From assembly GCA_007833815.1 (NCBI GenBank), contig CP033464.1, positions 5,439,501-5,503,500 of the forward strand: DNA of 64,000 bases, given 5' to 3'. Both the position numbers and the translations under genes were made by a program. Source of the stretch: Brevibacillus laterosporus. GTDB lineage: Bacteria; Bacillota; Bacilli; Brevibacillales; Brevibacillaceae. The notes under the pieces were generated by a model, which saw only the letters and a list, made by a program, of their open reading frames with translations, was not told where the DNA came from and ran no database searches. Positions 9,077-17,434 of this stretch are shown piece after piece. Position 1 is the first letter of the stretch; every line of letters begins with the position of its first letter.

Positions 9077-9117
9077 TTATTTCTTGCAATCAAAATTAAA
9101 ATGTTATTTATGAATTA

Positions 9118-9195
9118 GCCGAGAACACTCGTGATTTTAATCATGAGATGAATCGGCTTCGGACAAAGCGTGTCTTCTGACACGTTAATTGTCCG
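9118..9195 (+). mobile_element. Solo double-hairpin resembling an IS200/IS605 left end (relic)
   Basis: Two nested stem-loops lie in a gene-free stretch. The first is GCCGA..TCGGC enclosing CTCGTGAT/ATCATGAG around a TTTA loop. The second is CGGAC..GTCCG enclosing CGTGTC/GACACG around TTCT. The order, spacing and the words GATTTTAATC and GATGAA mirror the left end of the intact IS605-type element at 53807-53878. No transposase gene lies beside it. It is probably a decayed or solo transposon end, though a structured RNA is possible. Confidence 0.4.
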
Positions 9196-9322
9196 ACTAC
9201 TTCTTTGAATAACTAACCGTATCTCGACAGCTTTCACTTGATTGCTAGACTACATTCTTTGGATGTCAATAGGTCTTGGTCTTGATCTGCATCATAATAA
9301 GTTACTGCCAGTTTGAAAAATT

Positions 9323-10324
9323 TTATGAGCCCTTCTTCATGATCTCGCCACGTATCGGGTTGACATTCCCTTCCCATTTAATACGAACTGACTTATTCTC
9401 CATAACCTCAGGTGAGTTAGAGACTTGAAAATGAATATGTGCTTCACTAGAATTACCTGAATTTCCACACAGGCCGATGACCTCGCCTCGTTTTACCTGA
9501 TCTCCTACTTTTACTGTAAGAGATCCTGTTTTTAAATGCGCAGTGACACTGTACTCGCCATTCCCATGGTCAATAATCACATGATTACCGAGAAGTTGTG
9601 TTTTATTCGTCGTACCAACTGGGTCATTATCAGGGATTTCGTTTTCCACCTTCACTACCTTTCCGTCTGCCGCAGCACTTACCTCCTGCCCGTAAGCATA
9701 GTAGCTTTCATTCTTAGTAGGGTCACCCTGATGGGACTTTCCTTGCTTCATGATAACCAAATCGTAGGCATAGCGTTGACTTTCATAATCATAGTGATAG
9801 TTAAATAATTCATTGGTCCCTCCCCAGAAGACAAACCAATCCTGTTTGAGAGGGGGAGAATAGACATTTCTGGTAAAGGTTTGATCCGTCTGTGGAAAAG
9901 TTTTGAGCGGCATAATTTGTAGTCCCCCAATTTTTTGTTGTTGGTCAAATATAGCACTTAATCCCTTTTTCCCACTTTGATCAAGCCACAGATATTGCTG
10001 TTGTCCATCACCTATCGGTACAGTAGCTTGTAAAGTATAGCCTGTTATTCCTTCCTGAAAAGGATGGGCAATTTGTTTCAACTGCTCTAGGCTTACTTGC
10101 TGCTGAAATTCCTGAGACATTTGTGCATGGATTCGTTCATACTCTTCGTGTAAAAATACATCACCTAATTGCTTGGGCTCGATGGGCTGCATAGTGCTTC
10201 CAATCTCCTTTTTTTGCACTACTTGTTCTTTCCCAGACTGATTAACCATCTGTTGCTCGCAAGCAGTGAGACTTATTCCCACCGCAACTACTAAAAGTAA
10301 GGGTTGGCAAATAGATCGTTTCAT
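9323..10324 (-). CDS. M23-family peptidase-like lipoprotein
   Basis: A 333-aa lipoprotein: signal peptide with lipobox LTAC (Cys22), a middle domain of about 150 residues of unknown type, and a C-terminal LytM/M23 fold from about residue 180. The HIHF motif and the strand set GNHVIIDHG..YSVTAHL are present. The first zinc-ligand motif is unclear: the QRYAYDL stretch, where relatives often carry His before AYDF, has no His at that place. The enzyme may therefore be inactive or use another ligand. AGGGG precedes ATG 10324. It is divergent from the two-component chimera, which suggests it was once a target of that regulator. Confidence 0.8.
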   Translation of the reverse strand: MKRSICQPLLLVVAVGISLTACEQQMVNQSGKEQVVQKKEIGSTMQPIEPKQLGDVFLHEEYERIHAQMSQEFQQQVSLEQLKQIAHPFQEGITGYTLQATVPIGDGQQQYLWLDQSGKKGLSAIFDQQQKIGGLQIMPLKTFPQTDQTFTRNVYSPPLKQDWFVFWGGTNELFNYHYDYESQRYAYDLVIMKQGKSHQGDPTKNESYYAYGQEVSAAADGKVVKVENEIPDNDPVGTTNKTQLLGNHVIIDHGNGEYSVTAHLKTGSLTVKVGDQVKRGEVIGLCGNSGNSSEAHIHFQVSNSPEVMENKSVRIKWEGNVNPIRGEIMKKGS

Positions 10325-10348
10325 GAATAAACCCCTCTCGAAATTATC

Positions 10349-10377
10349 TCTATAACCATATCAAAATAACATTACAA
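10349..10377 (-). promoter_or_regulatory. Promoter of the M23 lipoprotein gene
   Basis: On the minus strand TTGTAA (10377-10372) and TATAGA (10354-10349) are 17 bases apart, 25 bases before the start codon. Confidence 0.45.
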
Positions 10378-10444
10378 CTCACGAAACTCTGCCTTACGAG
10401 TAGCTTACTTTGCACCCCTGTCCTCCTACTTCCCTCCTTAATTC

Positions 10445-10499
10445 GTTAAGACTGAGTTAAGATCGAGTGTCTAAAATTCCTTCAGAATCATGATATGAT
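10445..10499 (+). promoter_or_regulatory. OmpR-type direct repeats and promoter before the chimera gene
   Basis: GTTAAGA occurs twice, at 10445 and 10456, exactly 11 bases apart, the usual geometry for tandem binding by OmpR-family regulators. TCTAAA (10470) and TATGAT (10494) form a weak promoter 18 bases apart just downstream. The layout suggests autoregulation by the former intact response regulator. Confidence 0.5.
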
Positions 10500-10550
10500 A
10501 AACCCTAGAAGCATTTTGGAAAGGATACATACATAAAGGAGGAATGGTGC

Positions 10551-11300
10551 ATGCTTCATGCACAACTTTTGGTGGTGGACGATGAGCTAGCCATCGGTAA
10601 AATGCTAACAACCGTTCTCTCTAAAGAAGGGTTTGAGCATGTGGATGTGGCAACCTCAGCCGAAGATGCCTTGAATGCCTGTCAGATTAAAACCTATGAT
10701 CTTATCCTATTGGATGTCATGTTGCCTGGAAAAAGCGGAATAGAGAGTATAAAAGCCCATCTCCGTCGTTATTTACAATCAACAGAACATGAGCCAGTGC
10801 CAATCATTCCGGCTACAATCTATGATTTTGGCCATTTTCAGTTAGATGAACAAGCTGGAGAAGTGAGAGTAGCCAACAAGGTTGTCGATTTCCCCGCTCA
10901 GGTTTATCAGTTTCAGCGGATGGTTGATAATGTAATTGCAAATGCCATCCTGCATAATCCTGTAGGTACACCTATTGAAATTTGCTTGGTAGCTTGTGAA
11001 ACGGATGGCTTGGATGTAGAGGGCTTCTCGTTAACGATCCGCGATTGTGGTACAGGAATGGAACCCGAAGTTACCCAACAATTATTCGAACGCTACTATC
11101 GTGGAACCAATACAGAAGGATTGACCCAAGGAACTGGATTAGGGATGGCAATTGCCAAAGAGTTAGCATTGGCACATGGAGGAGAAATTCAGGTGGCAAG
11201 TGAGCTTGGGCAGGGGACGACTATTCAATTTACATTTCATAAAGAGAAAAGTTTATTCCCTTCTGATCATCTAAAAAGCCTCTCTACCCACAGTAAATAA
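10551..11300 (+). pseudogene. In-frame remnant fusing response-regulator and histidine-kinase parts
   Basis: The frame is open (249 aa) with a perfect AGGAGG site, but the parts are incomplete. Residues 1-66 are the front half of a receiver (acidic pair 10-11, phospho-Asp55 in LLDVMLPG). The half with the conserved Thr and Lys is gone. Residues 67-75 are the OmpR linker (IKAHLRRYL) and about 91-121 the start of a winged helix, cut before its recognition helix. Residues 122-232 are a kinase ATPase domain with N box (DNVIANAILHNP), G1 (DCGTG), F box (LFERYYRG) and G2 (GTGLGMAIAKE). Two internal deletions that both kept frame best explain it. Whether a product is made is unknown. Confidence 0.75.
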
Positions 11301-11323
11301 TAAAAGTGGGTGAGAGGTTTTTT
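11279..11323 (+). terminator. Terminator after the chimera gene
   Basis: CCTCTCTACCCAC pairs with GTGGGTGAGAGG (one bulge), followed by TTTTTT. The left arm overlaps the last codons of the frame. Confidence 0.85.
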
Positions 11324-11433
11324 GAAATATTTTCGTTCGAGCACTTCAATTCTGTGATTCTATGTGACGAAAAAAGTAACGCATGACTTCATGTAGCACT
11401 AAAAGCTCCTTTCATGCGCCAGCTTTTTAAACA

Positions 11434-13434
11434 CTACACTTCTCTCCCCACGCTCATGCCCTCCCATATTGCTCGTTTTGCATCCAATTCTCCTGCTTCT
11501 TTAGCTCCACCAATCAGATGAACTTTCATATCAGGTGGCAAAGAATCCACAAGTATCCGATTAGGCGTGCTTCCAGCAGCAATAATAACCGTGTCTGCCG
11601 GGATAAATACTTCTTGTTCTTTCTCTATAATACGCACACCATCTGGTAGAATTTCTTTGTACTCAATTTCTGTTTTCGTCACTACCCCGTGTTTCTTTAA
11701 CAACGCCAGCACGGCCCAACGCGTGGTTTTACCCAGTCCAGTCCCAACGTGCTTGCCCCGGCGCAACAGCGTGATAGAGCGCTTGTTATGTTGCATGCTC
11801 ACATATGATTTTGCCGGCACAATTCCATACTCTGCCAAATATTGACCTGATTCTGCTGAAAAGCTAGTGTTCGTTACCAATAAATGAGACAAATCGCAGG
11901 CAATACCCCCTGCTCCAATGATCACTACCTGTTGACCCACTGGTACCTTTCCTGTAAAAACATCAGCATAGCTTACGACATGTGGTAACTCCATTCCTGG
12001 AAGCTTTGGTGATCGTGGCGTCACTCCGGTAGCAAGAACCACTTCAGTCACTCCCTGAGCGACAAGTTTGTCACTGGTTGCCTCTTCTCCCAGATGCATC
12101 TGTACCCCAAGCCTCCGTAACTCATTCTCATAGTAACGGAGCGTCTCCTTAAATTCGCTCTTACCAGGGACCTGACTGGCAAAATTGAGTTGTCCACCTA
12201 ACCGAATATTTTTCTCCCATAAAGACACATCATGTCCACGCAATGCCAACACTCGCGCTGCTTCCATCCCAGCTGGACCGGCTCCGATAACGGCCACTTT
12301 CTTGATCGCTTCTGCTGGCGTAATGCTGATATCCCATTCGCGCCCTGCTAACGGATTAACTAAACATGAAGCCGTCTTTCCTTCAAAAATATGATCTAGG
12401 CAAGCCTGATTACAGGCGATGCATGTATTTACTTCAGCAAAACGACCAGCTCTGCTCTTCGCAACAATATATGGGTCTGCCAAAAATGGACGCGCCATAG
12501 AGACTAGGTCACTATGCCCCTCTGCTACAATTTGATTAGCCAAACGAACATCGTTTATTCGATTGCTAGCAATAACCGGGATGCCAACTGCCTCTTTGAT
12601 CGCTTTCGCTACCCAGACATATGAAGCCCGAGGGACCATCATTGAGATGGTCGGCACTTGCGATTCATGCCATCCAATTCCAATATTCAGGGCATCTATG
12701 CCAATTTTCTCCAACCATTTTGCAAATTGAACGGATTCTTCTAACGTCGTGCTATTTGGCATGACATCTAGTCCGGACATCCGAAAAAAAACAGGGTACT
12801 CAGGACCAGCCACTTCCTTAACTTGTCTAGCTATCTCCAGTCCAAAACGAGCACGTCGTTCAAAGTCTCCTCCCCATCCATCTGAACGTTGATTGGTCAC
12901 AGGGGACAAAAATTGATTAATCAAATAACCTTCCGAACCCATGATTTCAACTGCGTCAAACCCTGCCTCTTTTGCTCGACGCGTTGCATTTGCAAAAGCC
13001 TGAATGGTATCTAAAATTAATTCCTCATTCATTTCGATAGGGGCCGTTCTATTAATGGGTGCTTGCAGTGGAGAAGGAGCTACAGGATCGAGACCAGTCA
13101 TTTCCTTGTAAGCATAACGCCCCGCATGGAAAAGCTGTAGCGCAATCCTTCCCCCAGCATCATGGACTGCACGGGTCATATTATAAAGTGGTTGAATATG
13201 CTCATCTGCGTAAATGTTTGTAAAACCTACGCCGCCTCCCCCTTCTGGTAGGACGGCAGCGCCCCCGGTGACAATTAAACCTGCTTCCCCCTTTGCTCGC
13301 TCTACATAAAAGGCAGTAAGACGCTCATAACCATGATCTAATGCTTCCAATCCCACATGCATGGAACCCATAATGACACGGTTAGGAAGTTGTAAAGTAG
13401 CAATTTGAATCGGTTGGAAGATATGCGATAACAT
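11434..13434 (-). CDS. NADH:flavin oxidoreductase / 2,4-dienoyl-CoA reductase-like (FadH/OYE family)
   Basis: A 666-aa two-part flavoenzyme. The N-terminal Old Yellow Enzyme barrel (residues 1-340) has HAGRY near 110 and GSEGYLINQFLSP near 170. CIACNQACLDHIFEGKTASC near 340-360 gives the [4Fe-4S] cysteines. The C-terminal FAD/NAD part begins VAVIGAGPAGMEAARVLALRG, read only in part, with a second dinucleotide motif (VIIGAGGIA). This is the architecture of dienoyl-CoA reductase FadH and related enoate reductases. The frame opens at a GTG at 13473, but ATG 13434 begins the conserved MLSHIFQPIQI. A FadR-like palindrome just upstream supports a fatty-acid role. Exact substrate not determined. Confidence 0.88.
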   Translation of the reverse strand: MLSHIFQPIQIATLQLPNRVIMGSMHVGLEALDHGYERLTAFYVERAKGEAGLIVTGGAAVLPEGGGGVGFTNIYADEHIQPLYNMTRAVHDAGGRIALQLFHAGRYAYKEMTGLDPVAPSPLQAPINRTAPIEMNEELILDTIQAFANATRRAKEAGFDAVEIMGSEGYLINQFLSPVTNQRSDGWGGDFERRARFGLEIARQVKEVAGPEYPVFFRMSGLDVMPNSTTLEESVQFAKWLEKIGIDALNIGIGWHESQVPTISMMVPRASYVWVAKAIKEAVGIPVIASNRINDVRLANQIVAEGHSDLVSMARPFLADPYIVAKSRAGRFAEVNTCIACNQACLDHIFEGKTASCLVNPLAGREWDISITPAEAIKKVAVIGAGPAGMEAARVLALRGHDVSLWEKNIRLGGQLNFASQVPGKSEFKETLRYYENELRRLGVQMHLGEEATSDKLVAQGVTEVVLATGVTPRSPKLPGMELPHVVSYADVFTGKVPVGQQVVIIGAGGIACDLSHLLVTNTSFSAESGQYLAEYGIVPAKSYVSMQHNKRSITLLRRGKHVGTGLGKTTRWAVLALLKKHGVVTKTEIEYKEILPDGVRIIEKEQEVFIPADTVIIAAGSTPNRILVDSLPPDMKVHLIGGAKEAGELDAKRAIWEGMSVGREV

Positions 13435-13458
13435 CCGACATCCCCACTTTCTATTTTT

Positions 13459-13476
13459 TGAATGAATGTTCACTCA
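13459..13476 (-). promoter_or_regulatory. FadR-like TetR-family operator
   Basis: TGAATGAATGTTCACTCA is an 18-base imperfect palindrome matching the Bacillus FadR pattern TGAATGANTNNTCATTCA at nearly every position. It lies 25 bases before the reductase start. No FadR gene is in the window. Confidence 0.6.
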
Positions 13477-13509
13477 TTTCTCTACACACTTCAAAAACTC
13501 CTTTTTTTC

Positions 13510-13538
13510 TGACGATGTTTGCATTGCCCTGTTATAAT
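13510..13538 (+). promoter_or_regulatory. Promoter of the 3-hydroxyisobutyrate dehydrogenase-like gene
   Basis: TATAAT (13533-13538) is preceded by TGACGA 17 bases upstream, in the gap divergent to the FadR-like box. Confidence 0.5.
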
Positions 13539-13579
13539 AAAGGCAAATCATTCATTAAACAAAACTGGAGGAGATTACA

Positions 13580-14476
13580 CTGGATACGATTGGATTTATT
13601 GGACTTGGTACGATGGGACTACCTATGGTACAAAATTTACTAAAAGCTGGCTTTCCTGTACATGTCGTTTCTAGAAGCCGTGGTCCTATAGAAAAAGCTG
13701 TTTCTTTTGGAGCCATTGAAGCTAAAAGCCCTGCTGATCTAGTGGAAAAGGTGGATGTCTTACTAACCTGCTTACCTCTTCCCTCCACGATTGAAGAAGT
13801 TTATTTTGGAGAAAATGGTATTTTAAGTGCCGATCTGACGGGAAAATTAGTGATTGATCACTCAACAGTAAGCCCCTTATTGAACCAACGTGTGTTTGAT
13901 GCTATCACAGAAAAGGGTGGCTCTTACATGGATGCTCCTATTAGTGGTGGCCCCATGGGTGCTACTGCTGGCACTCTAGCTATCATGTGTGGCGGTCTAG
14001 AAAGCAATTATGAGCGAGCCAAACCGGTATTTGAAGCACTAGGGACGAATCTGTTCTACTTAGGTAAAATCGGCAATGGTAGCATTGCTAAGCTGATGAA
14101 TAACTACATCATCGGAGTACATACAGCGGCTCTAGCTGAAGCTTTCATTTTAGCTACCAAAGCAGGGGTTGATACCACTCAATTGTATGAAGTTCTGTCT
14201 GCAAGCACTGGTGACAGCAAAATGTTGCATCGTATCGTTCCATTGGTACACCAACGTGATTTTGATGCTCGTTTTAGCAATCAATTGCTATATAAAGATA
14301 TGCGTATTGCCGGAGAATTAGCTCAAGCGTACGAGTTGGACATGCCAATCAATAAGCTTGCTGAAGAAATGTACCAACAAGCTTGCGAAAGATATCCTAG
14401 TGAAGATATGGCCGCTTTGTTTAAAATTTATGAAGAAAAAACGGGAATTATGGTAAAAGAAAAGGCTCTCGATTGA
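13580..14476 (+). CDS. 3-hydroxyisobutyrate dehydrogenase-family NAD(P) oxidoreductase with CTG start
   Basis: A beta-hydroxyacid dehydrogenase of 298 aa. The Rossmann motif GFIGLGTMG lies right at the N-terminus; substrate-binding DAPISGGPMGA and the catalytic Lys in GNGSIAKLMNN follow, then the all-helical C-terminal domain. The first ATG in frame (13613) would cut through the dinucleotide motif. The only codon placed correctly after GGAGGAG (6 bases spacing) is CTG at 13580, giving (M)DTIGFIGLG. CTG is a very rare start. Family members act in valine catabolism or on small 2-hydroxymethyl acids; the specific substrate is unknown. Transcribed alone from its own promoter. Confidence 0.85.
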   Translation: MDTIGFIGLGTMGLPMVQNLLKAGFPVHVVSRSRGPIEKAVSFGAIEAKSPADLVEKVDVLLTCLPLPSTIEEVYFGENGILSADLTGKLVIDHSTVSPLLNQRVFDAITEKGGSYMDAPISGGPMGATAGTLAIMCGGLESNYERAKPVFEALGTNLFYLGKIGNGSIAKLMNNYIIGVHTAALAEAFILATKAGVDTTQLYEVLSASTGDSKMLHRIVPLVHQRDFDARFSNQLLYKDMRIAGELAQAYELDMPINKLAEEMYQQACERYPSEDMAALFKIYEEKTGIMVKEKALD

Positions 14477-14495
14477 GAGCCTTTTCACCTTTTTA
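14460..14495. terminator. Bidirectional terminator overlapping the gene end
   Basis: AAAAGGCTCTC (14460-14470) and GAGAGCCTTTT (14475-14485) pair perfectly around GATT. The stop codon of the dehydrogenase is inside the hairpin. It also serves the convergent gene. Confidence 0.85.
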
Positions 14496-14500
14496 TCATG

Positions 14501-14965
14501 TTAATAAGTGATACGAACCAATTTCCCAACATGCGCTGCTAGGTTTGTAATCACTGTTTCCCACTCACTCTTCTCATCCATTGGATTTAATGGAAGCATA
14601 AAATGAAAATCGGCAATCCACTCTACTTCCGACTCCTGCTCTGGTGATAGCATGCGTTTTTTACTGGTGATAGCGATCTCTGGCACAATTGCCTGAGTAG
14701 CTTTCCACAAAGCATTGGTATCACGTCCATCTACAAGATAGGTAACCTCTACTTCAAATTCACACATATTTGCTTCTTCAAGCGGAAATAAGTGAATAAA
14801 AGCTACAGGAGCACCTTCCCTTGTTTCATCTTCCATGAATCTAATCTCTACTTCGTGGTACTCTTCCCCCTCTAAAATAGAGCGTTCTGTTTTAAGCAAT
14901 ACCTCTGTGGTTACACCGTAGGCTGAAAGTTCCTCATCCACTTTTGCTACCAATATATCTAACAT
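14501..14965 (-). CDS. Conserved protein of unknown function
   Basis: A 154-aa, acidic, soluble protein without signal peptide or membrane segment. Mixed beta-strand and helix pattern with EVEVTYLVD in the middle. AGGAGG lies 9 bases before ATG 14965; the longer frame to 14995 lacks a site. Family not recognised. It stands alone between a bidirectional terminator and the next minus-strand gene. Confidence 0.7.
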   Translation of the reverse strand: MLDILVAKVDEELSAYGVTTEVLLKTERSILEGEEYHEVEIRFMEDETREGAPVAFIHLFPLEEANMCEFEVEVTYLVDGRDTNALWKATQAIVPEIAITSKKRMLSPEQESEVEWIADFHFMLPLNPMDEKSEWETVITNLAAHVGKLVRITY

Positions 14966-15068
14966 AGTCTTCTTCCTCCTCATGATGCACTTCATTCATC
15001 ATACTGAAATCAGGGGAAGCCGTAAAGTTACACAAAAAGAAACCGTTTTCACAAAAAGAAAAATGATT

Positions 15069-15371
15069 TCAGGATGTCGGATGGCAGTCTTTTTTGTCCA
15101 GAAATTCTGACAACCATATCCGTCTCACATCTTTGTTAGGACAGTATCCAAGCAGATAACTTTCTCCCAACATATACTTTTCTTTTAGCCACTCCTTATG
15201 CTTACCGAAGAAGGCATTTTGAAATTCGATTGGCATTTGTTGATATTCTTCCAACGCAGAAGGGTGTTTGAGGAAATAATCTTCATCATACAGGATTTCA
15301 TCATCGTTCTGACGACTAATAAAATACAAGAATAAAAGAACAAGGCCTGTATTCACCAAAAACAGTGTCAT
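15069..15371 (-). CDS. Short membrane-anchored protein of unknown function
   Basis: A 100-aa protein with one N-terminal membrane segment (residues 2-19) followed by RQNDDEILYDEDYF and a charged cytoplasmic or external helix-rich part. Two cysteines lie near the end (YCPNKD, DCHPTS). GGGGAG lies 6 bases before ATG 15371. No family recognised. Confidence 0.65.
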   Translation of the reverse strand: MTLFLVNTGLVLLFLYFISRQNDDEILYDEDYFLKHPSALEEYQQMPIEFQNAFFGKHKEWLKEKYMLGESYLLGYCPNKDVRRIWLSEFLDKKDCHPTS

Positions 15372-15540
15372 ACCTATCTCCCCTTTCCCTTAAAGCCAAT
15401 TCCATTAGTACATTACGTATATCCCTATAAATATTCTGATTGTTCTTTTTATTTTATCACGTTTTTACTCTTTGGTAACTACTTCATATCCCCTACTCAA
15501 CAAATTATTTGGAAAAATTTCATAAATCATGAGGCATAAT

Positions 15541-15568
15541 AAAAAACCAGTTGGAGATCTCCAACTGG
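15541..15568 (-). terminator. Terminator of the LCP gene
   Basis: CCAGTTGGAGATCTCCAACTGG (read as two 11-base arms) is a perfect palindrome. On the minus strand it is followed by TTTTTT. It lies about 67 bases after the LCP stop. Confidence 0.85.
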
Positions 15569-15634
15569 TCTGATTATAAAAGGTTGTATGCTAAGCATAT
15601 TCAAGCATTTGTATTCATGGTATCCGTTCAGCCT

Positions 15635-17116
15635 TTAGGACGCCTGTCTATCTGGCAGTATTACACTTCCAACAGAAGGTGAACTAGGAGATGAGGGTGG
15701 CGTGATAGTTACCGGTGGTGGTGTTACTTCATGATTAGAGGCTGGGGTGTTCTGTTGGAAAGTAGGTGCGTCCATAATATCAGCTGGCGGTGAGTTGCCC
15801 TCTGATTGCGATCCACTATCTCCACCAATAGTTTCTGAATCATTCACACCGTTTTGTTGCTCTTGATCGGTACCCTGTTGTTGCTCATTCATGGTGCCGT
15901 TCTTGTTTGTTTCAGAATCTTTTTCTTCTGGTTGGACTTTGTTTACGGATTGTTTTGATTGAGTTGATTCCTGTTTCTGTTTCGGTTTGGAATTGTTTAC
16001 ATATTCCACAACTTGATTATCAAATGGAGAATCATTGTAATCAATTTTAGCTAACTCATTGCTATCTAGCTTCATAGCAGATTGTAGCGTTTGGCGAATC
16101 TCATCTCTTTTGCTCGTTGGTAACAGTGTATAGCTTGTGCTTGAGCTCCAGAAAGCCCCGCTGTCTACTACAACGAAATTATCCATGTTAAAGTTTTTAA
16201 AGTCATTCGCAATGCCTAGTATTTGTTGCTTACTAAAGTCAGTGTGCACATGATCACCAGATGTCTCAATCACTTTAGGTAATTTAGCAAAACCTTCGAT
16301 CGACAACATCTTATTCATAATTTCCTTAATTACTTCCTGCTGTCGATTGTTTCGATCAAAGTCGTTGGAATAATACTTGGTCCCGCGATTATCATGACGA
16401 TGGCGCACATAATCAAGTGCATTCTTACCATTCAACACTTGTCTACCTGGATTAAGGTTAATATGCGTGTTATCAGTTGGATCATCGTATACGAGTCGAC
16501 GATCTATATTGACTTCCACTCCACCTACTGCATCAACGACCGCTTTAAATCCATTAAAGTCTACCTCTACATAGTGGTTAATCGGAATGCCTAACACTTG
16601 TTCGAGAGTCTTTTTGGTTAACGTAATTCCGTTTTCTGTAGGCGTTTGCCCTTTTGCTTTTGCCTGACGCCGCTCAACCTCTCCATTGGCAAATACAGCA
16701 TTCACCTTATGATATCCTCGGTAGCCCGGAATTTTTACTCGAGTATCCCGAGGAATAGAGATCATTGTCACTTTTTTCGTATCTGGATCAATGACTCCAA
16801 CAATCATTACATCGGTATTAACGGAACCTGTCTCTTCCCTGGTATCCCGTCCCAACATGACGACAGAGATAGGTTTACTGGAGCTGTAGCTCGAATCAAC
16901 AGGTAATGTACTTTTCACATCTTGATAAGGATCTTCCGTTGCTTTATTCATAGCATCATCGATTGTTTTGTACACATAGAAGGCATAGGCGCTACCACTC
17001 AAAATCAGTAAAGCTAGTAGGGTGAGAAGAATTACGCGCAGCTTTGTCTTCTTTTTCTTGGGTTTCTTCGGTTTGGAAGCGGTGCGCTTACTCGTGTTCG
17101 CAACCGTTTCTTGCAT
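15635..17116 (-). CDS. LytR-CpsA-Psr (LCP) family cell wall ligase
   Basis: LCP enzymes attach wall teichoic acid or other polymers to peptidoglycan from lipid carriers. The 493-aa protein has a Lys-rich cytoplasmic N-terminus (KPKKPKKKKTK), one membrane helix at about 27-49, then the LCP domain (about 80-290). That domain includes VVMLGRDTR, SIPRDTRVKIPGY and YVRHRHD, holding the Arg and Asp residues that bind the pyrophosphate. The last 120 residues are a low-complexity Gln/Ser/Pro-rich tail, longer than usual. GGAG lies before ATG 17116. Monocistronic between a promoter and a terminator. Confidence 0.92.
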   Translation of the reverse strand: MQETVANTSKRTASKPKKPKKKKTKLRVILLTLLALLILSGSAYAFYVYKTIDDAMNKATEDPYQDVKSTLPVDSSYSSSKPISVVMLGRDTREETGSVNTDVMIVGVIDPDTKKVTMISIPRDTRVKIPGYRGYHKVNAVFANGEVERRQAKAKGQTPTENGITLTKKTLEQVLGIPINHYVEVDFNGFKAVVDAVGGVEVNIDRRLVYDDPTDNTHINLNPGRQVLNGKNALDYVRHRHDNRGTKYYSNDFDRNNRQQEVIKEIMNKMLSIEGFAKLPKVIETSGDHVHTDFSKQQILGIANDFKNFNMDNFVVVDSGAFWSSSTSYTLLPTSKRDEIRQTLQSAMKLDSNELAKIDYNDSPFDNQVVEYVNNSKPKQKQESTQSKQSVNKVQPEEKDSETNKNGTMNEQQQGTDQEQQNGVNDSETIGGDSGSQSEGNSPPADIMDAPTFQQNTPASNHEVTPPPVTITPPSSPSSPSVGSVILPDRQAS

Positions 17117-17235
17117 ATGTAATCAGTCTCCTTATGTGACAAAAAATCTTGTCACTCGCAATCTATGTTCCTTCGTTAGACAGCCAACTTCTTGGAAAAA
17201 TTTCAACTCTAGCCTCTTGTCTCACAATTCCCATC

Positions 17236-17264
17236 ATTATAAATTGAGTTTTCGTAAAGTGAAA
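17236..17264 (-). promoter_or_regulatory. Promoter of the LCP gene
   Basis: On the minus strand TTTCAC (17264-17259) and TATAAT (17241-17236) are 17 bases apart. Confidence 0.5.
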
Positions 17265-17356
17265 TAGAGCTTTACACCTATTTTAGCTAAAAACTACATC
17301 CTCTATCATACCACAAGCATGTGGGATTTTGTAGAAAAATGTCTATCATAATAGAA

Positions 17357-17388
17357 ACCCCTTTCGCTAATGAGAAACGAAAAGGGGT
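17357..17388 (-). terminator. Hairpin after the small basic protein gene
   Basis: ACCCCTTTCG pairs with CGAAAAGGGGT (one bulge). The T-run on the minus strand is poor (TTCTATTAT), so termination is likely but not strong. Confidence 0.5.
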
Positions 17389-17434
17389 CGGAAAAATGTA
17401 GCTAGCAAGTACTTACTAGGAGAACACAGAAGAG

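Larger units (their letters stand above)
17117..17434 (-). other. Gene-free stretch upstream of the LCP gene
   Basis: This 318-base gap holds the LCP promoter and, further up, the hairpin that closes the small gene at 17435. I see no additional coding frame with a ribosome site. Confidence 0.5.
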
